Shown here piece by piece: positions 23,923 through 35,211 of a stretch of DNA of 64,000 nt. The position numbers and the translations under genes were made by a program. A model generated the notes under the pieces. It was not told the DNA's origin, did no database searches, and saw only the letters and a program-made list of their open reading frames with translations. The DNA comes from Megamerina dolium. Its lineage: Eukaryota; Arthropoda; Insecta; Diptera; Megamerinidae. The stretch spans positions 92,146,140 to 92,210,139 of the forward strand of contig OY978526.1 of assembly GCA_963854835.1 (NCBI GenBank), in the 5' to 3' direction. How positions within the stretch are numbered: position 1 is the first letter of the stretch; every line of letters begins with the position of its first letter.

Positions 23923-24535
23923 ACATGCTGCCGGGTCATAGTGACGTTCTAGGCAATTGCAGGGTGAACGAATTAGCCAGAAATGGCACGACGCTAGAAC
24001 TCTCCACTGATTTTGCAAGCATGGGCACTTCATTGAGCACCTGTAAGCTAACAATAAAGGGGAAAATGACAAAAAGGACAAATGACCTCTGGACACGCTC
24101 CATCACGGACAAGATCGCGCAATAGATCTGACCATGGCTAGACTGGAACCGCGTGTTGAGGGTCACGACTAGAGTAATTACAGGCCACTGCGTTATGGGC
24201 ACACATGCTAGAAGGATAGCAATCCTATCCTTCCACCTAACGCACAACTTTTGCAGAAACTGCAGAGATGAGGAAGTAGAGGAGTCAATTCTACACTTAA
24301 TGTGTTCATGCCCCTCACTTTCCCGCAGGCGTATGTCACATTTAGGTTTCCACAATTCAGACAGCTAATCACTAGTCTTTCAACAGCAAAAGTGAGGGAG
24401 ATCACACGCTTCATTTTAAGCTCAAAATGATTTCAGTGAGCGAGTTAGGGTTAGAGACCATTGTGGTAACACAATGGGCCTATGATGGCCTAAAAGAGTG
24501 CAACTTCGGGGCAGCCACACCATACCTACCTATCT
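23923..24535 (+). pseudogene. LINE 3' fragment: RNase H end, zinc knuckle and 3' UTR
   Basis: Plus-strand remnant of a non-LTR retrotransposon. The first frame (23925-24125) opens at the end of RNase H, where LPGHSDVLGNCRVNELARNG stands for the usual WVPGHxGxxGNExADxLAR. After a stop, the next frame (24153-24368) gives LRVTTRVITGHCVMGTHARR and the zinc knuckle CRNCRDEEVEESILHLMCSC. The following non-coding part contains GGTAACACAATGGGCCTATG and a GCAGCCACACCATACC motif near 24450-24530, which look like its 3' end. The same tail is present on SINE copies C and D, making this LINE the likely source of their mobility. It is 5'-truncated, frameshifted and inactive. Confidence 0.82.
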
Positions 24536-26600
24536 GAACTATATAAATTAATGACAGAAAAATCTCAAAATGCTGTTGATTAATTGTACCTGAACATTGC
24601 TTTGCGTCTTTTTCAGTGTGAAGTTATTCTAAAATCATTGTGAAGCATGTGGGTGATGCTGATATATGTATTTCATTGTATTAAAGAAAGGGTTGTGTCT
24701 CCCCTATTGACCAATACTTAGTTCTGCTGTTATTAACCACATTTTCATTAAACATGTCACGGCGATTATTGATGACGTATATATTTTGTAACAAACTAAA
24801 AAATATCTATATGACCACTTTATGATTAATAAAAAACTAATCAAATCGGTGTAACATCTTCAAACAACATGAACAAAAGTTATATAAGTAAAACTGCATA
24901 AAATTAAAAAAAAAAAAAAAATTATTATGCAGTTTAGAAATTGCATACGTTCATTTTAAAGTAATTAAAATGAACTTAATGCTGTAACATCAACATACAA
25001 CAGTTTTGTTTGCATAGTTCAACAAACCGGTATTGGCATTACATTAATGAAATTATCAACAAATTATTCAAATATGTATTCGATTTTAAAATATGCAGCA
25101 ACATACCGACTTATTAATTATGTTGAAGTGGTATCTTATTAAAAACACCTTTGATTAGATCAGTTAGCTTAGGGTAATTAATAAACAAATTATGGGTTTA
25201 CTACAATCTTGTACTCACATATACAATTTAATACATATATAGATACATGGAGAATGGACAACAAGAATCAACAAATTGCCACACTGTTTTAACACTGGTG
25301 TCTGACTGGTTATTTGGACATACTCACTATATGGTCCTATGTGTATGTATGTATGTACTCGTACATATATACGCATATTTTTTATTTTCAAACGTAATTT
25401 TGTTAAACATACATGATTATTTGCAGCAATCGTATTTGCACTTTAAACTCACAATCATGAAAGCACCATGTAGTATGAGCAGTAATCATAATCACACATG
25501 TCATTCATCATGATCACATCATGGATCGGTGCAATATTCGTTGTTGCTCATCTTTTATTTCTATGTTTAATTTACTACAATATGATAATATGTTGTTGCT
25601 ATTATTTGTTTTAGCGATTATTATTATTACTTATTTTTTTTATTATCTTCAATTGATTATTTAATATAACTAGTTGCTGTACATTTGCAGTATTTTGCTG
25701 TCGCTATTGAAGAAAAGTAAAAGTTGCAATATGCAATTACATTTCTGTTTCTTCTTTAATTTTTTTATTTTTTGTTTTGTTTTTTTTTTTTGCTGTTCAT
25801 TTCACTCTCTTTCAAGCGTTGATAATGGCAGTCTCAGTTGGTGCTTTTCATATTGCCGATACTGTTGTTATTGGCTGGAATCTATATCTGTACATAAGGT
25901 ACACACATACAACTATACAAATATTGTATATATTGGCAATGCATAATTGCTGCTATTGCTGTTTCTGTCACAGATCACCTATCATCGCTAGATATGCAGA
26001 AAGTGCATTATGTACATGCAGTGAAAGCATCTACGTATAGAAGGATGGTTAACGTGTTTTGTTGTTGTTGTTGTTGTTGTTGTCCTTATAATAAACTTGT
26101 GAAGCAAATTGGTTTATTATTATTATACATAAGTAGGTTTACGTTTTTAGTTTTTATTTGAAATATATAATATATTATTATGTAGTTTATAGTTTAAATG
26201 TTTGTTCGAATGAAATTGTCTGCAAATATAATTTGTGGGAATGATAGCTTAAGGTAAGTTAAACACAATCGTTTGTAGTAATGAAACAATTTTTGCTCTG
26301 TGTACATGATGAGAAAAAAAAAGTAAACAAACAAGTTTTGCGAAATTTACCCTTATTTTGAAAGTTTATTACGAGAAAGTTTCAAGGGTGTAAAATAGTT
26401 CAGCTTAAAGCCGCCCGAATGGTTTTTCGGCATTGCTCTGTTAATGGTAATACCCACTGCAAAATTTTTGAGCATTGTAATATTAGTTTATATGCCAAAT
26501 ATTGTTGTTCATGATGGTAGGTATATTAAGTGAGTATAGCAATTATGTCGGTACTTATATAGGCCATAGGTCTTTTGTTAAAATATGTAGAATGTACTTA
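24536..26600. other. AT-rich DNA with microsatellites, no gene seen
   Basis: Includes TTA/TTG-rich stretches and a (TTG)n tract at 26058-26083. Frames around 25250-26040 are hydrophobic or low-complexity with no recognised motif. Confidence 0.6.
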
Positions 26601-27570
26601 TAGTCTAGTGAAAAGAAATCCATTATTTTCGCATTAAATTGAAGTTTTTATTCAGGTAATTTCATAATGCCACTCTCATAGCAACACTGGGACAGTCGAT
26701 TTTCACAAGTTTCTCTTGAGGCGAATTTTTCACCAGCAAAATCATTCGTCATAGACAGGAATAGGTAGTAATCTCCTGATGCCAGGACCGGACTATAAGG
26801 TGAATACATAAGAACCTCCCAAATAAGCTCCCGGAGGTTCTGGCGAGCCACTATCGATGTGCGTGGCACACAATTCCTCTCCTATTGGCAAAAGCTGGCA
26901 GCTTCTGGGCGATTGCTTCCTTCAGACGGTCCAATTGTTGACAGTACAAGTTCGAATTAAGAGTTTGGCCGTAGGGGAGCAGCTCATAGTAGATGATTCC
27001 CTGCCAACCCCACCTAACGCATAGCAAAACTTTCCTGACTGTCAATTCTGGCTTGTCCACCGTTTGCGCCGGCTAGCCGCGATTCGAACACGTCCGTTTT
27101 CGCTTGACGTTGTCGTAAGTGACCCACTTTTCATCACCAGTAATCATCCGCTTCAGAAATGGTCCGTTTTTTTGCGATTCGGCAGCGATTCGCAGATGGA
27201 AATTCGGTGCATCTTTGACATCAAAATTACCGGAATGGAATCGACGAAACCAAAATTGCACATGATTGGCTGTTACAGTATCAGGACCATAAACACTATT
27301 CACATTTTCATCCGTCTGGCTTGCATTTTCGCCTTTATTAAAGAAAAACTGTAAAATATGGCGTATTTTCTCTTTACTGGTGTCCATCTTTGACGCGTGC
27401 TCAAACAATACAGAGTCAAGCAATCACAAAACTGCCTCAAAAGTTTATTTAGTACGAAATTCTATCTTTCTAACGCCATCTAGCGTAACCCGATCGCACT
27501 TATACAACGCGAGATACAGATTACTAAAGCCATATATTGGAAAAATAATGGATTTCTTTTTACTATACCT
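26601..27570 (-). mobile_element. Mariner remnant, third lineage, copy 1
   Basis: The ends are imperfect inverted repeats built on AGTAAAAAGAAATCCATTAT (right end, reverse complement) and AGTGAAAAGAAATCCATTAT (left end), beside TA at 26599-26600 and 27571-27572. The minus-strand transposase starts MDTSKEKIRHILQFFF at 27387 and keeps YGPDTVTANHVQFWFRRF. It then jumps from FDVKDAP straight to LRIAAESQKNGPFLKRMI, losing the second helix-turn-helix. MITGDEKWVTYDN (first Asp) remains. Further frames hold QGIIYYELLPYGQTLNSNLY, EVLMYSPYSPVLASGDYY and ENRLSQCCYESGIMKLP. The second Asp region is broken. The element is inactive. A sister copy is at 49355-50539. Confidence 0.9.
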
Positions 27571-27572
27571 TA

Positions 27573-30392
27573 TATATTTTTTTCTATAAGTCCAGAATTT
27601 TCTTCAAGTGGTTACAAACATCTGACCGAAATGAATATACTAGCAGACACCTGTGCGAGATATAAAAAACTAGATGACTACTTGTTTATTCTGGGTATTC
27701 TTCGGCAAAATATTGTTAAAGTTCACTGCGCAATACCAAGAAATGGCTCAGTCAATGGAAAGAAAAAGTCACCAAATGATTCGAATCATTTATAAAATAA
27801 TTTCACACTTGTTGTAGAAGTCTGGTGACCGTATTTTAAATTTTGTTTATCATAAAACAGGTTTACGTCGATATATTTTTCGTTTTTTTGTTTTTTTGCC
27901 ATCTTAGAATATATACGAACGAATCAAGATATTAACGATTTGTTTTAATTAAATTAATATTTATCAAATACGAGTATAGAATACACAATATGTGCGACTT
28001 GTTTATCAAGTTTGACATTATTTATAAACATTTTATTCAAATAATATGCACAATAATGCAAATATACTAGCATCCGTACATACACAAAGGTTACGTATAC
28101 GCATTAATGCATTGATGATGGCAATTTCATCGCTGGAGTTCATTCGTTGATATACTGTTGTTTTTATATTTATATAAATGGTAGAACATTGATGAAAAAT
28201 TAAAAAAAAAATTATTTTAGGTGGAAATCTGTGAAGAGCAGAAATTTAGATTTTCAATCTTACGGCCTTTAAAACAGCCACTGTTTTTAACATATATAAT
28301 CAGTTTAAGCAAATAATATTTTCAATATTTCATTTTTGACATTCAAGTTCTAGAATTAGGGGAGGATGCGTAATGATAGTAAACGTAAACACAAATTGAT
28401 TGTGTGTGTAAAGAAAAATGAGTGCATTTTGAAATTTCTCTATATAATAGTATATTTATTAAATTAGTCTATCGGCCAATGGTGGATCTATCACCCAGAT
28501 CCCACTGGCTACACCACTGCGTATTGGTATTAACAGTTTGAGGCATTTTGACAAGATATTTTCCATTTCATTGCCATAAATGGAAATTTATTATATGCAA
28601 AATACAACACATTTAAATAAATTTAGAGTGGAAAATGGTAGTTTAGGTTTAATAATTGTAATAAAATTTTGTTTAAGAAATAAAAAAAAAAAAAAAAATA
28701 TTAAAGATAATTTTAATCGCTTCTCAAATGATGTAATTGAATTTCAAAATGGTGCCTCCAGCAATTTATTGCAATATTGTGCAATTTAAAATAAAATGTA
28801 TGATAGTATAAAGACAATATGTGTAACTATTATATGTACTCGTAGTAATCGAATTGCCCTTTATAAAAAATTGACTTTCACTTAAAAAGAGTTAATGGAA
28901 CAATGTGTATTTGTATTATACAATATAAAAATGTATATAAAATTAATCACTAAAACCTGATGCAGACAATATTCAAAGTCATCCATACAATTTGTATGTA
29001 CAAGCATATAGTATATAGTCATTTGTGTATTGTTTATCGAAAAATGCTGCAGAAACAAAAAAAAAAAAAAAAAACGTAATGTGCACAAAGCACGCAAATT
29101 TCATTTTGCAATTTAGTCAAGTAAACAAAACATTTACTACAACACAAAGTATCTGCAAATCATATCATACTTACATACATGAACATGCATAATATACACG
29201 TATTGCCTATCCCTTAAGTAATCGCAGTCCCTTTTACATTACATTGAATAGAAAGTAAGAAGAAGAAGGAGAAGGAGCAAAAAATGCGTTAAAGAAGTAG
29301 CTGTTGGTACCACCTATCTGTATATACCATGTACAGAGCAATATAATTAACGCTTATCTACCTACTCTCACTACCTGCTTCTATCTTGTTTTATTCTCTC
29401 TCTCTCTCTCTTTCAATTTTTGTTCCATTACATATTAAAGGCAATTAAATACGCACACGCACAAAATGTATGCCCTCATCTACTGCTGTTTCTTCGTCTC
29501 ATTGATCATCATCACTCTTAATAAATGATTATAATTTGTTGTTGTTGTTGTATTTAAAATCATAATACATCAAGTTGCAATATCAAAAGAAATAAATACG
29601 AACACTTGGAAAACTTAAGTTCGGTATTACCAATACCCTACACCATGACAGTTAGGGAGCCATACTTTCGAAAAAAAAAAATTATAAAATAGTAGAAGTA
29701 GGCGCGATATTCATCCTATAGCGGGTATTTTCAAGCATACTCGCACGTTCATAAAAATAATCGTGTGTTCCGAGCTTCAGACCTATAGCTTTATACTTCT
29801 CGTACAATCTTCTTTGTATGGGAGTTAGGTAAGATCTTCATCAGAATATGCCAATTTTAAAATATATTTAGGTAGGCATGGCTTTCATTCGATATTGGCC
29901 GTATATGAACTCATCCGTTAGTCAAAGTTATTAATCAATAATACGTATATGATACTTTTCCATATATGTCATCTCTTCTTACGACTGTTACAAACGTAAA
30001 CGCGAACTTAATATACCCTTGACTCTTTAAATTTAAGGCATAAAAAAGAAAATACATAGTTGCGCAACTTCATAAGAGCCGAAAAAAAGGTTGGAATTTT
30101 AATTTAGTTTTATCATTTCGTTTTTTTTTTTCTTAAACTTGTAAATTGTATTGAAGTTAACAAGCAAATAATTTATCACGTAATAATATTCACAAAAAAA
30201 AAAAAATGGAAATGGGAATATCAACAATTTGGATAATATTTTAAAAAAAAAAATTGTTTTTTAATATATAATTCACTTAAGAGGCTCTTAGGTACCTTAA
30301 GTGAACTTTTATTCAAGTATTGTTATGCGTATCAAATGTGAAGCATATTGAACTTAAGTAAATGTATGACTATTGCGAATGGTATAATTCTT
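27573..30392. other. AT-rich DNA, no gene seen
   Basis: Contains a transposon-end-like motif at 28483-28520, poly-A runs near 28680 and 29058, a GAAGAAG patch at 29255-29275 and (CT)n near 29396-29411. A small plus-strand frame at 29465-29527 reads MYALIYCCFFVSLIIITLNK, signal-peptide-like but only 20 codons. At 29620-30020 a moderately GC-richer stretch with ATACCCTACACC and AATATACCCTTG near its ends may be an old transposon fragment that I cannot classify. Confidence 0.5.
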
Positions 30393-30556
30393 GAGCTCTG
30401 TGACAACCGGCTAATATAAGTAGATCCCTGATAATGCTGTCCAAATTTAACTCGCATAACAGTTTTGGAAGAGAAGCTCGGTGGTATCATAATGGGCCTT
30501 TCTCGCCTAAGTATGTCCTCTGAAAGAGAGAGCAGCCACATAACCCAACCAAACCT
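30393..30556 (+). mobile_element. SINE copy C with LINE-type tail
   Basis: The body matches copies A and B (GAGCTCTGTGACAACCGGC, AATATAAGTAGATCCCTG, GTTTTGGAAGAGAAGCTCGG) up to 30481. From there the 3' part is GGTATCATAATGGGCCTTTC and GAGAGAGCAGCCACATAACC. This matches the LINE 3' end at 24450-24530 rather than the tail of copies A and B. The tRNA head is missing. Confidence 0.78.
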
Positions 30557-30667
30557 ACTATAAAAGTATCATATTTTTAGGGAAACTTCCATAAGAAGTG
30601 AAAATAGGGGAAATAGGGTAATTACATTCAGAGGAAATATTAAGAAGAAGAAGAAATTAATGTGGAC

Positions 30668-30772
30668 TTAATTACACTGCTGTAGATACGATTCCTGTTG
30701 ATTTATAGCGTTATTTGTCAATTTTACATGGAACTCTCCTTCTAGGGGATCTTCTTCTATAAAATTGTTGGT
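30668..30772 (-). CDS. Coding-like island next to a mariner scrap
   Basis: On the minus strand a T-rich tract and ACAAG (30773-30777) precede a frame that reads TNNFIEEDPLEGEFHVKLTN, NAINQQESYLQQCN and then stop at 30668-30670. The composition, acidic and polar with varied codons (GAA GAA GAT CCC CTA GAA GGA GAG), is unlike the flanking DNA. It could be a 3'-terminal host exon whose acceptor tract is supplied by the abutting mariner remnant, or a fragment of a decayed gene. I do not recognise the peptide. Confidence 0.28.
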   Translation of the reverse strand, partial: TNNFIEEDPLEGEFHVKLTNNAINQQESYLQQCN

Positions 30773-31145
30773 CTTGTAAAGAAAACCCAACAAATTTGGG
30801 AAAATTTTTCTTTATTTCTCAACCTTTAATCTCCTTTTAACTGTATATACTTTTCCTAACGATATTCTATAGCTTCGATACCCTCTTTTTAGTATGAACT
30901 GTCAAACTCATTAAAATAGCCATCTACCACAGACTCCACCTCCTCATTATTTGCAAATCTTCTGCCATTAAAGCCATTTTTTGAAATTTGGAAATAGAAA
31001 ATAAACCAAAAGAGTTAAATCTGGCGAATAAGGTGCGTGCTAGGTGCGTGAAGTAATTCGAGCTTTAACTAATTTTATAGACAAAAAAAAAAAATACTAT
31101 ACAACGTGGTGTCTTTTTTTCAAACTACTACTATCAGGTCGGGTA
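30773..31145 (-). mobile_element. Irritans-like mariner scrap
   Basis: The plus strand matches the 3' part of the irritans-like family (AAATTTGGGAAAATTTTTCT, CGATATTCTATAGCTTCGAT, TGTCAAACTCATTAAAATAG) to about 31030. It then jumps to the opposite end, with ACAACGTGGTG and TCAGGTCGGGTA at 31134-31145. Both outermost inverted-repeat parts are lost, so the ends are truncated. Most of the gene is deleted. Confidence 0.8.
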
Positions 31146-34100
31146 TGAAATATGACTAAAAAATTATAAGAAATCATTTCAATCGACCGATAGTTCCGAT
31201 CACTATGAAATTACATATCGATAAAAGTCGATTTGTGTCGAATTGATATCACAAAAAAAAAAAAAACAATTGTCTAAATCTATTGATGATATTTTAGTCA
31301 AGCTATTGACATGAAGATTGGATATTAATTTTAAGCTCTTTTATTATATATGACATCGATTTATGATTGTCTATATATGTACATATGGGCATTATATGAG
31401 ATGTCCATACAATTTCAAAAAAAATTGAAAAAATTGCCAAAAGCATATGACAATCAAATGTAGACATATGCCCTAAAAAGTCCAATCAATTGATACATAG
31501 GATATTTCACCATGTTTTTCAATCAATTGAAACAAAACCGATTTCAACATCGTTGACAAATGCTATTAATTTGTATTTGCTAGTTGAAATCAATGCTAAT
31601 ACTAAAGAATTATGATAAATATAGCCATAATAAAATAAAAAAAATGATTATAGTTTATGGCCCAATCTATAATTTTTTTAAATATGGTATTGTTAAGCAT
31701 TTTGTTTCATATAATTTCATTTACCTATTGATTATTGTTAATGCCTTTCTGAGGTACATTTTATCATTCTATTTTGATTGGCTTTGTTTAGTTTCTTATA
31801 ATATTTAATAATTGTTTTTACACAAGTTATATTGATTGTTTTATTTGTTGTTGCTGCGTGCGGTATTTCCTTTTTTTCTTCTATTTGGCATCAAAACTTC
31901 ATAAAGGCGATTAAATTTAATTTTCTTTGTAATTTTTTTTTTATATTGTGGTGGAGACTTATTTTAATTATAATCAAAAAACTTTCACTTGAAATTATCT
32001 ACAAGAAATTATTAATATATTTTGATTTTAGATCGAAATTATTATGTTAAATTAAATTTCACATTTTCAATTAATTATGTCTGTCAGTGTATGCGTTTTT
32101 TTTTGTACTTACTAGTAAGCTTGAACTAATTGTTTAAGCAGTCTAAAAATATCAATTTGCCTTACTATCGAAACCGGATCGATTAATTATTAAAACAAAT
32201 GCTTTATGATTTTTTAAATAATAAAATTGTGAACATTTTTCCATTAGGTTTTTGTGTAGGTTTGTTGTTGTTATTTCGGTTGGTTTTTGTTGTTGTTGTA
32301 TTTAGTGCAGGTTTTCCTGTTTTGTTCTACTAGTACGTGTGCCGCTGATTGCGTAAATTTTTGTGTGCTCTGGCTCACGCATGAAGAAATGTTGAGGATA
32401 AAACGCGTATGCGTAACAATAACCACAACAACAACAACAACAACAACTGCAACTTGCTCACATTGTTTTCGTTCATCTAACACCTGAACATAGTACACAC
32501 ACACACATATATATATGCCTCCTCCTTACATACTTACGTATGTACGTTTGCTTGAATGCAATGCGTAGCAAATCAATTATGGTTAAAAGTGTGGCAGTTG
32601 TGTCAAATATGCCTGCCTGCCTCTTCGATCTACTCATAATATATCGCTGTTGATGCAACATATTTAATACTATTTCTCATAGACGTCCATATACTACATA
32701 CAGCTTATGTGTATTTCGTGTACGTGGTAGTTTTCCGTTTGTGTCCATATTTGGAAGTGTTGAAATATCAACTTCTTACTTGGTTAGCTTGGTTATTTAT
32801 TGTTGCTTTATGTCATTCATACGTATACTTATTAAATTACGCACAAAATTCTTCCTGCTTCAGATTTTTTGTCTTTTTTTTGTATGTGTAAACTATTTGA
32901 AATTATTATTTCAACATTTTTGTATTAGTATTTGACATGTTTTTGTCAAATCAATATACGATCAGATTAAAGAATATGCAATATCTTTGTTTATTTTGAA
33001 TTTTTTTTTACAACTCATTCACTATTCATTAAATTTCTATTTCTATTTGGCATTTAAAAATGAATAAAAAAAAAACTAAAATAAAATATAATTTTTTCAA
33101 GTTGATTGCACACCTTTTCAGTAATTGTAATTGTGTATGTACTACATAATTTCATACTAATAACAAATTAAAAGGTCAAAGAACTTAGTGTGTAACGTCA
33201 ACAACATTTACAATATTAGCAACAATTAGTAGCTAAAAAATCTCTTTTTTTTTGGTTAAACTTAATTATATGATTGAGATAAACAGTAAAATCACCAACA
33301 GTTTGAAAAGAAACACCTGAAAATGTTTACCACACTGAAAACAGAAGAGTATCGTAGCTGCCAACAAATGTTAGCGATATTTAAATATTACCTATATTGC
33401 GTGTGTGGTGCTATCGGTGGTGGTGGTGGTGGTGGTAACATGGAGAAAGTTCTTCCTCTATAATGAAGCGAAAATAATTTTCAAAACAACATCACACTTT
33501 TTTTTACATTTTATAGAAAAAAAAAAGAAGCAATAAAATGATGATAACAACTACAAGCAAATAACTCTTATTACTTTCGCTTTTACATAAAGTATTTGTT
33601 GCGCTTTAAATAATTTAAATACATAGATATGCATATGATATACAAATAATCTGCTGCAATTTACTAAAATTGATTGAAACTTATCTACCTAAATACTACG
33701 TATGGGTAGTACGTACGAAGGAATGCAAAATCAAAACAAAGCTCGATAATTAATTGTATATGTACCGAGTTTAAATTGTAATTATATTGGTAAAATTATA
33801 ATTTTTCATTTATCATTAACGTATCATAATTTTGTATTACGAGTTATTAATTGTATATATATATAATTTAATGTGATGCCACTTATGAAAATTATCCTCT
33901 TGTAGTTGATCGACAACTTTTTTTGCTTATTACGTTTATTTTCCATGTATTTTATGATTACTAAAGGGATGTAAGTGTTTTCATATGTAAAAATATTATA
34001 TAAAATTAATTTTGCTATATACACTTTACAAAAAGTAAGTAAAATAATATCAAAATAAATATGTAATATTAAAAAATTTCTTTGCAGTCAGTAAAAAATG

Positions 34101-34190
34101 TGCCTACTGAATGCCATACAAATATATCTACATACAGTGTGGTCCATTTAGTTGTTTCTTTTTGAAACATCTGTACATTTGTCTGTCAGT
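31146..34190. other. AT-rich DNA, no gene seen
   Basis: Includes CAA/TTG repeats around 32262-32300 and 32427-32445, and a (GGT)n tract at 33416-33436. The tract lies inside a 46-codon frame (33323-33463, MFTTLKTEEYRSCQQMLAIF onward). That frame is too short and too repeat-dependent to call a gene. Other frames are AT artefacts. Confidence 0.55.
33416..33436. repeat. (GGT)n microsatellite
   Basis: Seven GGT units; in the forward frame they would encode poly-Gly. Confidence 0.9.
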
Positions 34191-34199
34191 ATCATACCA

Positions 34200-34580
34200 T
34201 CGTATCAGCCATCGGCCTCAACAATTCAACCGAAACAATTGGTAATTGGTAAAGGCGCCAGGTCTGAGCTATAAGGGGGGTGGGGTAAAACTTCCCATCC
34301 ACAATTAGCTAGATAGTTTTTGACCGAAATGGCAATGTGTGACTATGCGTTGTTATGGTGAAAAACGACCGACTCGACGACTGATCGCATATTCCGGCCG
34401 TTACTCAATAATTGCTCTCCTCCACCGCATCAATTGTTGTCGGTACAGCTCTCCCGTAATAATTCGAACAGGTCTTCATCGAGTAATGTCCCCAAATCTA
34501 CGTTTTCAAACTTTTTCGACTATCTCCAGAGCGTTCTTTGTCTTTGATATCAAAATCACCGGTTTTTGAAGCGCACACTG
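34200..34580 (-). pseudogene. Mariner transposase scrap, another lineage
   Basis: On the minus strand and in changing frames, pieces of a mariner catalytic domain can be read. ITGELYRQQLMRWRRAIIE lies near 34470-34410, a broken FHHNNA-type motif near 34365, and KNYLANCGWEVLPHPPYSSD near 34320-34270. I find no terminal repeats and the frames are broken. The wording differs from the other mariners in the window, so this is probably a separate lineage. Confidence 0.72.
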
Positions 34581-34761
34581 TGTATTGGATAAAAAATTGT
34601 CGCTATACAATTCCACAAGCAAACTTTGACTTTCCACCGCACTTTTTTTTTTTGCCAAAAAGTTACTTACGAAAATTTCCCGAAAATGCTGTTTTTTTAG
34701 CCAATTCGTAAAATTTTACATCGTGAAAAAAAATATGATGCACACAACCAAATTGCTGCCG

Positions 34762-35211
34762 GATTTTGACAGCAAGTGAATTGACATTTAAAATGAGATT
34801 TTGGACAATGATGTACGATATCGCGCTTTCGCGTGACGTCATGTAACGAAAAAAGGCCGGTTACTAATTCACACATATCTTTTATTCTATATTTATTATG
34901 GAATAATATTATAATTTTTTTGATTTTGACAGCAAGTGAATTGACATTTAAAATAACATTTCGTATAATGATGTACAACATCGCGCTTACGCGTGATGCC
35001 ATGTAACGTAAAAAGGCCGGTTACTAATTCACACATATCTTTTATTCTATATTTATTATGGAATAATATTATAATTTTTTTGATTTTGACAGCAAGTGAA
35101 TTGACATTTAAAATAACATTTCGTATAATGATGTACAACATCGCGCTTACGCGTGATGCCATGTAACGTAAAAAGGCCGGTTACTAATTCACATACACAT
35201 ATCTTTTATTC
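34762..35211. repeat. 160-bp tandem repeat, about 2.8 units
   Basis: Units begin with GATTTTGACAGCAAGTGAAT at 34762, 34922 and 35082, a constant spacing of 160 bases. Units 2 and 3 look identical over their first 110 or so bases, while unit 1 differs at a number of positions. Each unit includes a CG-rich patch (CGCGCTTACGCGTGATGCC in units 2-3) and AAGGCCGGTTACTAATTC. The repeat yields overlapping minus-strand frames sharing MASRVSAMLYIIIRNVILNV. I take these to be accidental. Confidence 0.92.

Noticed and set aside
29465..29527. Signal-peptide-like ORF MYALIYCCFFVSLIIITLNK
   Set aside because: Twenty codons with a nearby stop and no donor site, so likely chance.
33323..33463. 46-codon ORF with a poly-Gly stretch
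   Set aside because: Much of it is the (GGT)n repeat. There is no upstream promoter or splice evidence.
34697..35162. Two overlapping minus-strand ORFs sharing MASRVSAMLYIIIRN
   Set aside because: The shared sequence comes from the 160-bp tandem repeat; the frames have no conserved motif.
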